From the NCBI GenBank assembly GCA_001465935.1, contig LNKV01000012.1, positions 381,302 through 445,301 on the forward strand: a stretch of DNA of 64,000 nt, read 5' to 3'. Positions 22,109 to 31,866 of the stretch are shown here, one piece after another. The stretch comes from Clarireedia homoeocarpa (Eukaryota; Ascomycota; Leotiomycetes; Helotiales; Rutstroemiaceae). A program made the translations under genes and the position numbers. The stretch's first letter is position 1. Each line of letters opens with the position of its first letter. A model generated the notes under the pieces. The model saw nothing but the letters and a program-made list of their open reading frames with translations, made no database searches and was not told the origin of the DNA.

Positions 22109-23185
22109 TCAACCCATCAATTGCCTAATATCCTCCGGAGGCCACCTAACCTGAGCGAAACTCAGACACCTCTTAATACTCTGCAAGAACTTTCTTGTAA
22201 TCTCATCACCCATCACATGCCCCTTGTCACTCTCATGCAGCTTCTCCCGCGCACTACGCTCGTGGATACCAACCATAGTGACACCGATAGGCCAAGCAGC
22301 TTTCCCGATACTGAGCCGCAGATAGCCATCGTTTGCATCGACATAGCGTTTCTCTTGTGCAGCTTTGACGATTTCGACGACGGGCTCAAGGATACTTTCA
22401 TCTAGGTCTCCTTTTTCGAACTTGCGGAAGAGCTAGATAGATGATGTTAGGCTTTGTTCTTGTATGAAATGTATCTGGGAACTTACCGGAGTCATATTTT
22501 CCTTGCTCTGAACCATGGCATTGTAAGCTGCCTTACTGGCAAATGTATCCCTCTTCTCCTTTTCTAAAGCTTGCTCCCATTCCGTCAACACCATTGTAAA
22601 GTAAGAAGCCAACTGTCTGAACAGATATTTCCTCCCCTCCTCATCCTTCGGTACCGTGTCCACCTTCATGTCCTTCTCCTCCACCAACTGCAACGTTGTC
22701 GGAATAGGACCTGTAGTCATCACAATGCCCAGTTTCCTATACCTCTTCAATCTCTGCTTATGAGTCTCTCCAAACAACTTCGCAGGATGTCCCATCTCCC
22801 TCAATTTCTGTATCAACTCCTCATCCTTAATATCATCCTCCTCAACCTCTTGACTATCCTCCTTCACCAATTCCGGCAGCCCTAACCTCTTCCTCCTTTT
22901 CCGCTCTTCTTCCGCCTCCCTCTCTTCCCTCTGCCGCCTAGACTCTTCAGCTAGCCTCCTGCGCTTCTCCTCGCGGACTCGAGCTGCTTCTGCTTCTTCG
23001 TCTTCCCGTTTGCGCTTTTGCGCCAGTTTGGCTTCTCGCTCTGCTTCGATCGCGCGTTGCTCAGCGAGATATTTGGCTTGTCGTTCGGCTTCTATTTCTG
23101 AGCGTTTCATGTATTTCTTTGAACTGTCCCCTGTGGATTCGACTTTCTTAGAGATCTCCTTCGCCATGAGAGATGCGAAATCCAT
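22109..23185 (-). CDS. PRP18: Pre-mRNA splicing factor Prp18
   Basis: Minus-strand model join(23185..22487, 22432..22109), 340 aa; the 54-nt intron joins NMTP to LFRKFEKGD. The N-terminal ~115 residues are a Glu/Arg/Lys-rich helix. The small PRP4-like motif (ELIQKLREMGHPAKLFGETH, about 132-151, then RLKRYRKL) follows. The C-terminal Prp18 helical domain contains YFTMVLTEWEQAL and the most conserved loop as KRYVDANDGYLRLSIGKAAWP. Family role: step-2 factor of the spliceosome, bound to Slu7, docking the 3' splice site. Divergent from SAP18 with 293 bp between starts. Confidence 0.93.
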
Positions 23186-23478
23186 GGTTGCGTTTAGTTA
23201 CTTTCAGCGCCGGTTGCTATAGAGAGTACAAATATGTGATTGCTAAGCCTCAAGTATTGTACAGTATGTGGAGTAGTTGGGTCAATTCAGGTATGATTCC
23301 GGAGGATATATAATTGTTGTTGGTTGTCGCATGGCTTACGATAAGTGACTTCACCGGGACCGAGGCTGAACTTTTTTTTGACGCGGCCGCCTTGAGCTCT
23401 TTCCTCCACTGCATTCATTTCTTTCACACCTTATTATGCTTCATTGAATTTTCATATTTGCAGCTAAGATCTAATGTC

Positions 23479-24327
23479 ATGGCTACAGCTACATTAGCCA
23501 AAGTTGATCGGCAGTCGGTTGTACCTTTCCATCTAAAGCTGTTTTACAAGAACGGCGCATTTCACAGGTAACTTCAGCCTTCTCCAGCCTCGACCTCGAA
23601 AGTACACATTCTTGTAGCAATTGGCTAAAACAAAGGCAGACTCGATGAATTCAACCCTCATGGCGAATTGCCCGCTCATGTTGACATATCCACATGGCAA
23701 TCATGTACGCTGCGCGAATTATCCCATCTTCTGTTCACCGCGCTCCCAGACCTCATTCCGGATCCGGCGATAGGCACTCGTCTTTCCTTTCGACTGATAT
23801 TTCCCGATACACGAAACACTACCTCGGCAACTGCTCGGTATATGACAAAGGATCTTGGTAGTATAATAATTGGGGACGGCGGACCGGGAATCATGCCGGA
23901 TGATGAAGAGGCAGCGATTGTTGCAGGTGGTATAATGGCTGGGGGAATGCTGGGAGAGCCGGAGAAGACATTACAAGATGCGAGATTTGTGATTGGAGAT
24001 TATGTCTGTTGTGCTATACTTCCGCCATTGCCGGATGGTGGTGTTGCACCGCCACCTAGTGGTCCATCGAGGGGTGGATTTGGTGGGGGTAGAGGAATGG
24101 GCGATTTTGGTGGGAGAGGATCAAGGGAGAACGGATTTGGTGGAGGGTTCAGAGGAAGAGTGGGACCACGAGGTGGTGGGTTCAATCAAGGAATGGGCGG
24201 TGCTAGCGGAGTGCCAAGTGGAGAATGGAGGAGGGGAGAGAGAGTCCCAGATGGTCCTTCAGGCGGAAGGGGTCGAGGTTTTGGAGGTGGATTCGGCGGT
24301 GGTGTTGGTGGACGAGGAAGATACTGA
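23479..24327 (+). CDS. SAP18: SAP18 family protein with long RGG tail
   Basis: Model join(23479..23567, 23640..24327), 258 aa; the 72-nt intron joins NGAFHR to LDEFNPHGE. The ubiquitin-like SAP18 fold is recognisable: VVPFHLKLFYKNG, DISTWQSCTLRELSHLLF, LSFRLIFPDT, DARFVIGDYVCCAILP. From about residue 130 the chain becomes Gly/Arg-rich (RGGFGGGRGMG and many RG/RGG groups), a typical RNA-binding, arginine-methylated tail that about doubles the length of the ~150-aa core. Family knowledge: SAP18 belongs to the Sin3-HDAC complex and to the ASAP/PSAP RNA-processing complexes. Position opposite PRP18 fits an RNA role but proves nothing. Confidence 0.88.
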
Positions 24328-24775
24328 TATTTCGAGCCTAATGAGAGCATCGACATTATCGTGAAAGCTTCATATCCATAAACGCATGCTAGCCGTACGT
24401 CGTTCCATGACCTGATTTCTCCGTTGGTATGCTCATACGTTTATTACGATCTCGAGACGTTTGTTTTGGCTTTTACCTACATCAACATCTCGGCTATAGC
24501 ATACAAAGCACATTTTGATTATTAGAATATGCCATTCCACCGGTCATCCAGGAAATTGGGTATGGAGCCGCATTCGGTCATACTTTGATACATGAGAATC
24601 ATGAGACGACAAGAACTCTTACTGTGGTGGTAGTTTAAATCATATCGGTAACCGGGATCATCTTTGTTTCATTCGGCTTGCATCTGTATGTTTCGATCGC
24701 CCTTCCCTTATTGACATATGTACAGCTCACTTCCGTTCGTCTCGCGATCCATCCCAGGAATTTCCTCCCCCCGCT
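24328..24775. other. Convergent 3' intergenic region
   Basis: Between the tails of SAP18 and the complex I subunit. Nothing beyond presumed 3' UTRs. Confidence 0.5.
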
Positions 24776-25195
24776 CTAGAACTCAGCGATAGTGTCCCCT
24801 CTCCTCTTTCCCCGCATATCCCATTTTCCCTATTGACCTGTCAATGCTGCTTCTCTGCAAGTAGCAACCCCTCTCATTCTTACCTCAGTCTTGTAAGCCG
24901 CAATCCCTAGAAGCGTTGGTACGAACACCGCAAACACGAACGTAATTCTCGCAGTTCGTGCATTCCATCGGAAGTACTTGTGCCGGTTCACGCTCATATC
25001 TTTTCGCATAGGCGTTAGTATTTTACCACAACCGCTTCCGACTTCCTACGCAATTGCATAGCTGCTGGAGGGGTTGACATACTTGCGTACTTGACCAGCG
25101 CCGGGTCCAACGCGAGTGCTATTTCATGTTAGCTTTGCTCCGTTTTCTTGAAATATGTGTGAGCGCTTACGGTTATGATTACTTCCGCCTGCCAT
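24776..25195 (-). CDS. Complex I accessory subunit, B15/NDUFB4-like
   Basis: A four-exon 76-aa gene on the minus strand: join(25195..25171, 25118..25083, 24999..24884, 24829..24776); introns of 52, 83 and 54 nt, all GT-AG. The product begins MAGGSNHN, continues LALDPALVKYANMSVNRHKY and FRWNARTARITFVFAVFVP with one membrane segment (about 38-56), and ends GKWDMRGKRRGDTIAEF. Size, single membrane span and the NRHKYFRW motif fit the fungal NADH:ubiquinone oxidoreductase B15-type subunit of the inner mitochondrial membrane. All four joins are in frame and each exon is conserved-looking, so the gene is real; the exact subunit name is less sure. Confidence 0.8.
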
Positions 25196-25592
25196 ATTGA
25201 AGGTTGTTCTGCGATCACCAGGGAGTTTATTTTGGTGGGCTTGATGCTCAATTGCATACAATTGAGGTTTGTGATGTCGAAGTTAGAACAGGTATCGGAT
25301 GTACGTATATCCGATCCGAGAGCTTTCCGGATATCCCTCACTCGTCTATAGCCGGCTTGTTTTCGATCGTGAGTGATTCATACAGTAGGCATCACCAGGC
25401 TTGGAAACTGTTAGGTCTTACTCTTGTACAAGGTAGATCTCCAATCATAGATTTCGGAATCCGAACAAACATGGACTTTGCACTCCACATGAATTTCAAC
25501 CCTGCAACGACGAGTACAAATATCAGAGCATTTTCCTGTTCACACATGCCTCGTTCAATTCTCTGTGACCTCTGATAATCTAACACATTACA
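25196..25592. promoter_or_regulatory. Divergent promoter region
   Basis: 397 bp between the starts of the complex I subunit gene (minus) and the GST gene (plus). No specific site identified. Confidence 0.4.
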
Positions 25593-26662
25593 ATGACCTC
25601 TATTGCTACAGCACCAGCTTCTTCGGAGCAACCAAAGATCAAACTCTACTGGTACTCACTTATTTCTCTGCCCCCACTAATGTTAACATCCTTTAACATA
25701 GACGTACAGGCTCAATGAATCACGTTCGCACCGACTTCTGTGGCTGCTAGAAGTGCTAAAGCTCCCCTATGAATTAGAGATACTGCATAGACTAGATACT
25801 AAGATTGCGCCACCCGAGTTGAAGAAACTTCATCCTTTGGGAAAAGCTCCTGTTCTTACTATTACGACGCCTCGTGCAGAGAAGCCGGTGGTACTTGTTG
25901 AGAGCGCGGTTATTATAGAGTGAGCGGTTTCATTTCCACCTTGGGTTTGATGAATGCTGGAGTCCAAATGATGGGTTCCGTGTATGTCCGACCAGGACTA
26001 GAGCATCTAAGGAATGATGAGATTCTTCGCAAATCCCTACCACCGCCGAGAATAGCATATTAATCTAATCGCTTACAGATATCTCCTAGACCACTTCGCT
26101 CAGGGCACGACACTTGTACCTCCCCGTTACAAACCCAATGAAGAAGGGCAAGTCGGCGGCGAAACGGAAGAATGGATGCGTTACCGCCACTACATGCACT
26201 ATTCCGAAGGGTCTCTCATGCCTGTCCTTGTAATTGGGATATTAATGAGCGGTGATTTCATCCTCCCAACCCATTCCTCTACCTCTTTACCACCCAAAAC
26301 TAACCTATCCCTTCACAGCACTCACCTCCCCTAGTATTCCTTTCTTCATCCGACCCCTCACCGGTCTCGTTGCCAACAAAGTCCACAGCGCCTTTTTGAA
26401 CAATGAATATGCAACCCATCTCTCTTTTCTAGAGAGCCAAATCAAAACCTCATCTGGAAAATATCTTTGCGGTGATCATCTCACAGCTGCGGATATTATC
26501 ATGAGTTTCCCGCTAATAGCTGCGAGAGAGAAATCAGGAGTCTTCACGAAGGAAGGTTATCCGGAGTTAATGGCGTATTTAGAGAGGTTGGAGAGCGAGG
26601 AAGGTTATAAGAAGGCGGTGGACATCGTGGTGGAGAGGGAAGGAGAGTTCATTGCGATTTGA
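25593..26662 (+). CDS. Glutathione S-transferase, Gtt1-like
   Basis: Model join(25593..25651, 25710..25919, 26079..26251, 26319..26662), 261 aa; introns of 58, 159 and 67 nt. N-terminal thioredoxin-fold marks: IKLYWLNESRSHRLLWLLE, then HPLGKAPVLTI and the glutathione-binding VESAVIIEYLLDHF. The all-alpha C-terminal domain contains MRYRHYMHYSEGSLMP, PFFIRPLTGLVANKV, and KYLCGDHLTAADIIMSFPLI with the N-capping motif of GSTs. Family role: conjugation of glutathione to electrophiles and peroxide detoxification. Sequence style is that of fungal Gtt1-type enzymes, often attached to the ER. Confidence 0.92.
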
Positions 26663-27452
26663 GGCATTTGAGGGAGGCGAAATGCGTGAGTGTGATGGTG
26701 AGTGCGTTGAGTGGGCGAGTACGACGTAGGCATGAGGCGACGTAGGCATGAGGTGTAGGTCCGCCATGGTGCTTTTGTGATATATTCATCTTGTCCTCTG
26801 TGACTCGCCAATCACGACTTCATCATCACTAAGGGTTAACAAATATCTCAACTCTTTTACGAGACTGTTTCCTCCTATGCGCACGTCATGGATCGTTACC
26901 AACGCAAAAAATGTTACCATTTTAGTGATCTCAATCAGTTTTTGCACTGTTAACTCCAAGAAGGATCTAATCCTACCAGCCCCCGTTTTCAAAGCCACGT
27001 TCCAAAAGGCACCCCAGAATTTTGGCCATATGAAAAGGCCATCGAACCTTGTGGGTGTTTACCTAGTTTAAGGATGCGATCCTGGTCAGACAGAAGGATC
27101 TCGGACGTAGCCGGTGGTTGTTTTTTATTGATATTTTACCAGACTTGCAACGACGTCTCGATGCTGAATGAGAACCAGTCCAACGAGAAGGTGCTGTTGT
27201 ATCTTCTATCTGCATTGCTTGAATAAGCAGTTTGAAACTTTGAATTTGGTATATTGGCTACTTCTGGTGAGTTGCCTGGATCTTGAATACATAGTATCCT
27301 GAGGAGTTGCCATAAAAGCTACCGCTGCAAAGAGTAAAACACGCTTGTCAGTGCCCAAAATTGGCAAGACATTAATGATCAAGTCAAGCGCACCCATCCG
27401 GATATAGATTTATTGAAGCATGAATCTGATTGTGCGTTAAGAAGCTAATGAT

Positions 27453-28339
27453 TCATAAAGGTATATTACCAGCTACCGAACAATTCAACTCAGCAAACCG
27501 TTCACTCAAATGGTTCATGTTGGCACGGCCTACGTTTGCCCTTCTCCAGATGCAATATATCCGGTGCTCGTTGTGAGTGAAGGTTGCACTCAGCGAATTG
27601 TGCCGAGCACTTGCGATACGTCCAGAGGCATATCCAAAGGTACGTTCTAGAGTTGACCAGCTCCGCTGCACAATTTTTCTCATGTCTAACCCCCACAACG
27701 ATCGATATGGTGCAGTGATGTGATTCTGTCCATCCAGAGCAGGTGGAGGTATGCCATAAGAAGGTAGTTGGAGTGGCTGCTCAGCGGTGAAGAGGCACGC
27801 GAGGGTATCCGGTAGGATACGAAGTACATTAGCAACGCTTTGTCGCGCAAGTAGCCGCTTTTGCCCCATGCGTCTTGGGCCAAATTAGAACTAGCGAACG
27901 TTGAAGACAGTGATATCTCGATATACGAAGTGTGCGATAACAACTAAGATGAGATGTGGAAGACATCTCGTGAAGCTCCTAGATAGCCGACCACACAATA
28001 ATGGATGCGATGTACTCTGTACACCGACTGAAGCACTATCTGCGAGGATCCTGACCTCAATTTCGGCCGTTAAAATGCATTTGCTTCCGTACACATAGTT
28101 CTACTGCACAGTAAGTAGTTCGAGCGGCTGCCAAACAAGAATACAGTAAGATACTGTAACTTACAGCAATAGTCATTCAATAGCATCATCACAATACTTG
28201 CCTTATCCGTAAGTCCACGGGACAAGAATAGAAACACTCTCAACGGTACTTCGTACAGGTAGGGTACGGCGACCGGCAAGATGGCACCAATGATCGTGAG
28301 TCGTGACTCGTGATTCGCAAGGAGGGGAGTGCCATCCAT
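27453..28339 (-). other. Unresolved coding traces, possible gene or pseudogene
   Basis: A minus frame from ATG 28339 reads MDGTPLLANHESRLTIIGAI then VAVPYLYEVPLRVFLFLSRG, membrane-like, up to AAG/GCAAGT, a perfect GC-type donor. A second minus frame from ATG 27869 is open for 138 codons (SVANVLRILPDTLACLF; YRSLWGLDMRKIVQRSW). I could not join them in one frame, and stops lie between. Could be a decayed PTH11-like gene plus an unrelated frame. Low confidence. Confidence 0.2.
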
Positions 28340-28680
28340 CTCAAAACGAAATTAAGATCAGCCAGTTATAAGAACTTCAGCCAGATCCGGGCAAGGGTGG
28401 AATGAGGATGGAATGAGAATGGAATTGAACAGGAAATTGGAACGATGATTTTCTCCCAGGTTAAATGATGCTTAAAATCTACAAACAAAGTATGGTCACT
28501 GGCTCGGCGGGCCAGGACTCAGATCACGCTTTACCTCTTCTTACTCATGAAATCAATGGGGCGTAGAGTGGAGCGGGCCTATCAGTTATCGTGAAAAGTC
28601 GTCCTCGCATGAATTGTCCCACCCATCTCCGAGAACTGCGAAACTTTGAAACCAAACAAAAGAGCACAAACCACTTCCAA

Positions 28681-28703
28681 TCTCTCTCTCTCTCTCTCTC
28701 TCT
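28681..28703. repeat. TC dinucleotide microsatellite
   Basis: Eleven and a half uninterrupted TC units. Confidence 0.95.
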
Positions 28704-29697
28704 ACGTACAAAGAAAATAAATCGATCTGTTTATAGAAGTCTCAAATCCCAAATCCAGGTGAGATTCTAGAAATGAGGATTCCCAAGCTACGATAGGAAG
28801 GATGGCAGAAGATGATCCATTACAGTCTGGTCTTTCGTAGTGACAAACCAGCTCTGCACTCTGCCTCTGCCTCCAAGTTGGAACGTAACATTCGTAGGAA
28901 CTCACGGGATGATGATCGCTGACTTTGATAGCAAAATCGGGCTGATGTTCCTGAGTCCCTCAATTTATAGGGGCTAAGGGTTGTCCAATGAGCGCCCACA
29001 AACGTTTCGTTCCTGCATGAAGCCCCTACATGAACAAGCATAGCGTCCCGCCAAAAGCAAGCCGTGAGGTCCAACCATGTTTTTGGCTGGTCCGGTCCTG
29101 CTTCGGTGTAGATGACGATCAAGGACGCGAAACAGTACTACACAGGGTACAGATGAGCAATGCGACACCTCATAGGTCAATCGCGGGAAAAGGCAGAAAC
29201 ATTGGGAAACGTTTGTGGCCCGTCACAGCATCCTTCACATTCACTTGAAAAGCAAAGTGGATGGAAAAATGGAGGCTAAGCTTGGCTCCCTCAGTGGTTC
29301 CCTATGGCTAGGAAAATTGGCCGGTCTCCTCGACTGCCGGTTCGGAGAGCATGTAAATCAAACTCGAATAGGGAATCTCTAAGGAAGAACCCTGGTATAG
29401 TGACTGGATTTCTCCACATGGGACTGCTGAAAGAAGCTCTTCCCTGTTAACTACAGGCCCCATCGCTCCCATCTCTGTGCAATCTCCTCGAAACTTATAT
29501 GGGAGTGAATGCCCCTCTCCAGGTCTCTCCTTCTTTTCTTCATCCAACACTCAACCTTCCAGATCCAAAGTACATATCTTGACCTCGGTCGTCCATTCTT
29601 TACAGAACAGTAAATATTTCAACACAGCTCTTCAGCACCAACTTAACGAACTTTACCTTCTTACAACAAACCAAAAATCCCAAACTCAATAATCAAC

Positions 29698-30419
29698 ATG
29701 CGTTTCTCCGTTATCGCCGTTTCCCTCTTCGCCGGTGCCGCTATGGCCGCCACCAGCACCGACTATGTCACTGAGGAAGTTACCATCACTTCTTGCGCTG
29801 CCACTGTCGTAAGTATTTGACATCGGCTTGAAATATCGCGCAAATCTAACAAATACTGCAGACCAACTGCCCAGCTCGCAGCACCGTTGTTTCTACAACC
29901 ACCTACGCTAACCCTTCAGCCGCTTCATCGGTCATTGGAACTGTTGTTACTCCACCAGCCCAGCCATCTTCCAGCGCTGCTGCTTCATCCGGCAAGCCAT
30001 CCAGCGCTGCCCCAAGCGTTCTCCAACCAGTCCCCGTCTCCGAGGCTCCCAAGCCATCCCACGTTCCATCCAGTGTCCCAGCCCCAATTGTGAACGGCAC
30101 TAAGCCAGCTGTTGCCAGCAGCTCCAACCTCGGTGTTGCTGTTTCAAGCCCAGCCCCATCCGTCTCGGTCATTGCTATCACCACCTGCATTCCAACCGTC
30201 ATCTACTCCACCGTCCCAGTCGCAGCTGCCAGCTCCACCAACCAAGGACTCACCTACGCACCAAAGCCATCTTCCACTGGCTCTCTCCCAGTCGCTGGTA
30301 ACGGTACCTCCCCAGCTGCCACTGCCACCCCAAGTCAATTCACTGCTGGTGCATCCTCGATCCAAATTGGAGGTGCTGCTATCGCCGCCATCTTCGGTGT
30401 CGCTGCATTCCTTTTGTAG
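29698..30419 (+). CDS. GPI-anchored Ser/Ala/Pro-rich cell-wall protein
   Basis: Model join(29698..29808, 29862..30419), 222 aa; the 53-nt intron (GTAAGT...CTGCAG) joins CAATV to TNCPAR. The signal peptide MRFSVIAVSLFAGAAMAA is followed by a short domain with two cysteines (TITSCAATVTNCPARSTVV), a pattern seen at the N-terminus of many fungal GPI wall proteins. A long Ser/Ala/Pro/Val-rich, probably O-glycosylated stalk follows, then a second Cys-bearing stretch (ITTCIPTVIYSTV). The C-terminus is a hydrophobic GPI-signal (GGAAIAAIFGVAAFLL) after small residues. Strong biased codon use (many GCC, TCC, CCA) suggests high expression. It acts at the wall or plasma membrane; specific function unknown. 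Confidence 0.87.
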
Positions 30420-31866
30420 GGGTCGACTCGTGGAGTTTTCTTCTAGCCTTCGCATCAAGGGGTTATGGATGGTAGAGGGTTACACGGGTTAATGAAAACA
30501 GGCTGAGATTTTTATTGACGTTTACTTTGTTTATTTCTTAGAATTTGGCAATGGCATGTTTGGACCAAAAAACTATTTGCATTTTCGCTTCAAGATATCA
30601 ATGTTAATTCCATAATTCTGGACGAATGGCATGGGATTGCGGGATGGAGATCAATGTGAGATTTGGAGAGGAGAAAGAATCTGCTAAGGATTTACTTGGA
30701 TTCACAGAGGCGGAGGTCGGCCATTCCTCCTTTTGCCATCAAAGTATTGAATAGCCAGAAATTGAATTTTCCGATAACTATATTTTTTTTGTTTGATTCT
30801 TTCTATGTGCGACATTCATGTTTTGTGTGTCTGCAGTGCATCGAATTGATTGGATATACCCTTACGAGTCGGAAGTACAAATTCCTGTCAGTGTAACCAC
30901 AAGCCAAGCAATCTTGCATCTGGCTTGTTATTGGAATACGAGAATCTTAATTTCCCCGGATTGCAAAGATGGTCTTACTGTTTCGGGCACTTTGAGGAGT
31001 CGGAAATTATGATGTCCTCCTTGTTTGCCTTCCTCAGGGGCTGTGTAAGTCGGTCCCGACGAAGCCGGATTCGTCGAGTTTTCAAGTACTCCGGCTGATG
31101 ACCGATTCCGGGAAGTGTTACGGGATTTCACGAGCCTCACCAATGTACAGCTCCTTTTTGATCTGACGTTATACCGCGTCGTAGACCAGGAAAAAGAAGG
31201 CAAAAGAAAGAACACCTTTCCAGATGGACTGTGCCAATGGAGATTGATGGTTCCGGCGCGGTCGTGGCAGGAAGCTTGTCAAGCTGGCCGTTCTCGCCGT
31301 TCTCGTTGCCAAGCTACCACTCACATGCCTCGGTTGCGGTTTGCAGTGCTTGATAGGCAAGATAACGATTTTTCTTCCACAGCATTGGCGATCAACCGCA
31401 TCAGAAACACGACAAATTCTTTGCATGTCCTTCATATGAAACTTTGTACTTTAAAAAAGAATCAAAAATATATCTGGTTCATCAAAAACATCATCAGAAT
31501 AGCTGAAGATTCAAACATTTCCTCAGGATCTGTTGTCCAAATCCCTGACCCACTGACTAAAATTACGTCAAGGGCAAGGGATTGACTCGCTGGCATAATG
31601 AACAACAGCAGAAGAAACCATGACATCTGTGCTCGATGCACAGAACTAAACTCAATCCCAACTAACACTGACACTAACACTGACATTGACAGCATGAAAG
31701 GATCCGTGACGACTACGGTGAATACGCGGAATACGGCCTTCGACAATTAGACTTCATTTCATATAGGTGCAATTGCAAATACTGTGGGTTTTAGCAATCT
31801 AAGCTATCTCAAGTCCGCCGCATCCGGCTGTGTTTGGGTCAGCTCCCCTCCTGCCACATTTCGACA
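30420..31866. other. Intergenic, nothing recognised
   Basis: 3' UTR of the wall-protein gene and promoter of the next gene. Frames such as 31115-31585 have no features. A short ACACTGAC/TAACACTGAC repeat lies near 31660-31685. Confidence 0.45.

Larger units (their letters stand above)
26663..29697. other. 3-kb sparse interval
   Basis: Contains only the uncertain coding traces at 27453-28339 and a TC microsatellite at 28681. The rest shows no gene I can support. Confidence 0.4.

Noticed and set aside
30112..30492. 126-codon Pro/Ser-rich plus frame
   Set aside because: Frame-shifted shadow of the biased GPI-protein coding sequence.
31115..31585. 156-codon plus frame
   Set aside because: No ATG near the start, no motif, probably part of the promoter/leader of the lipase-like gene.
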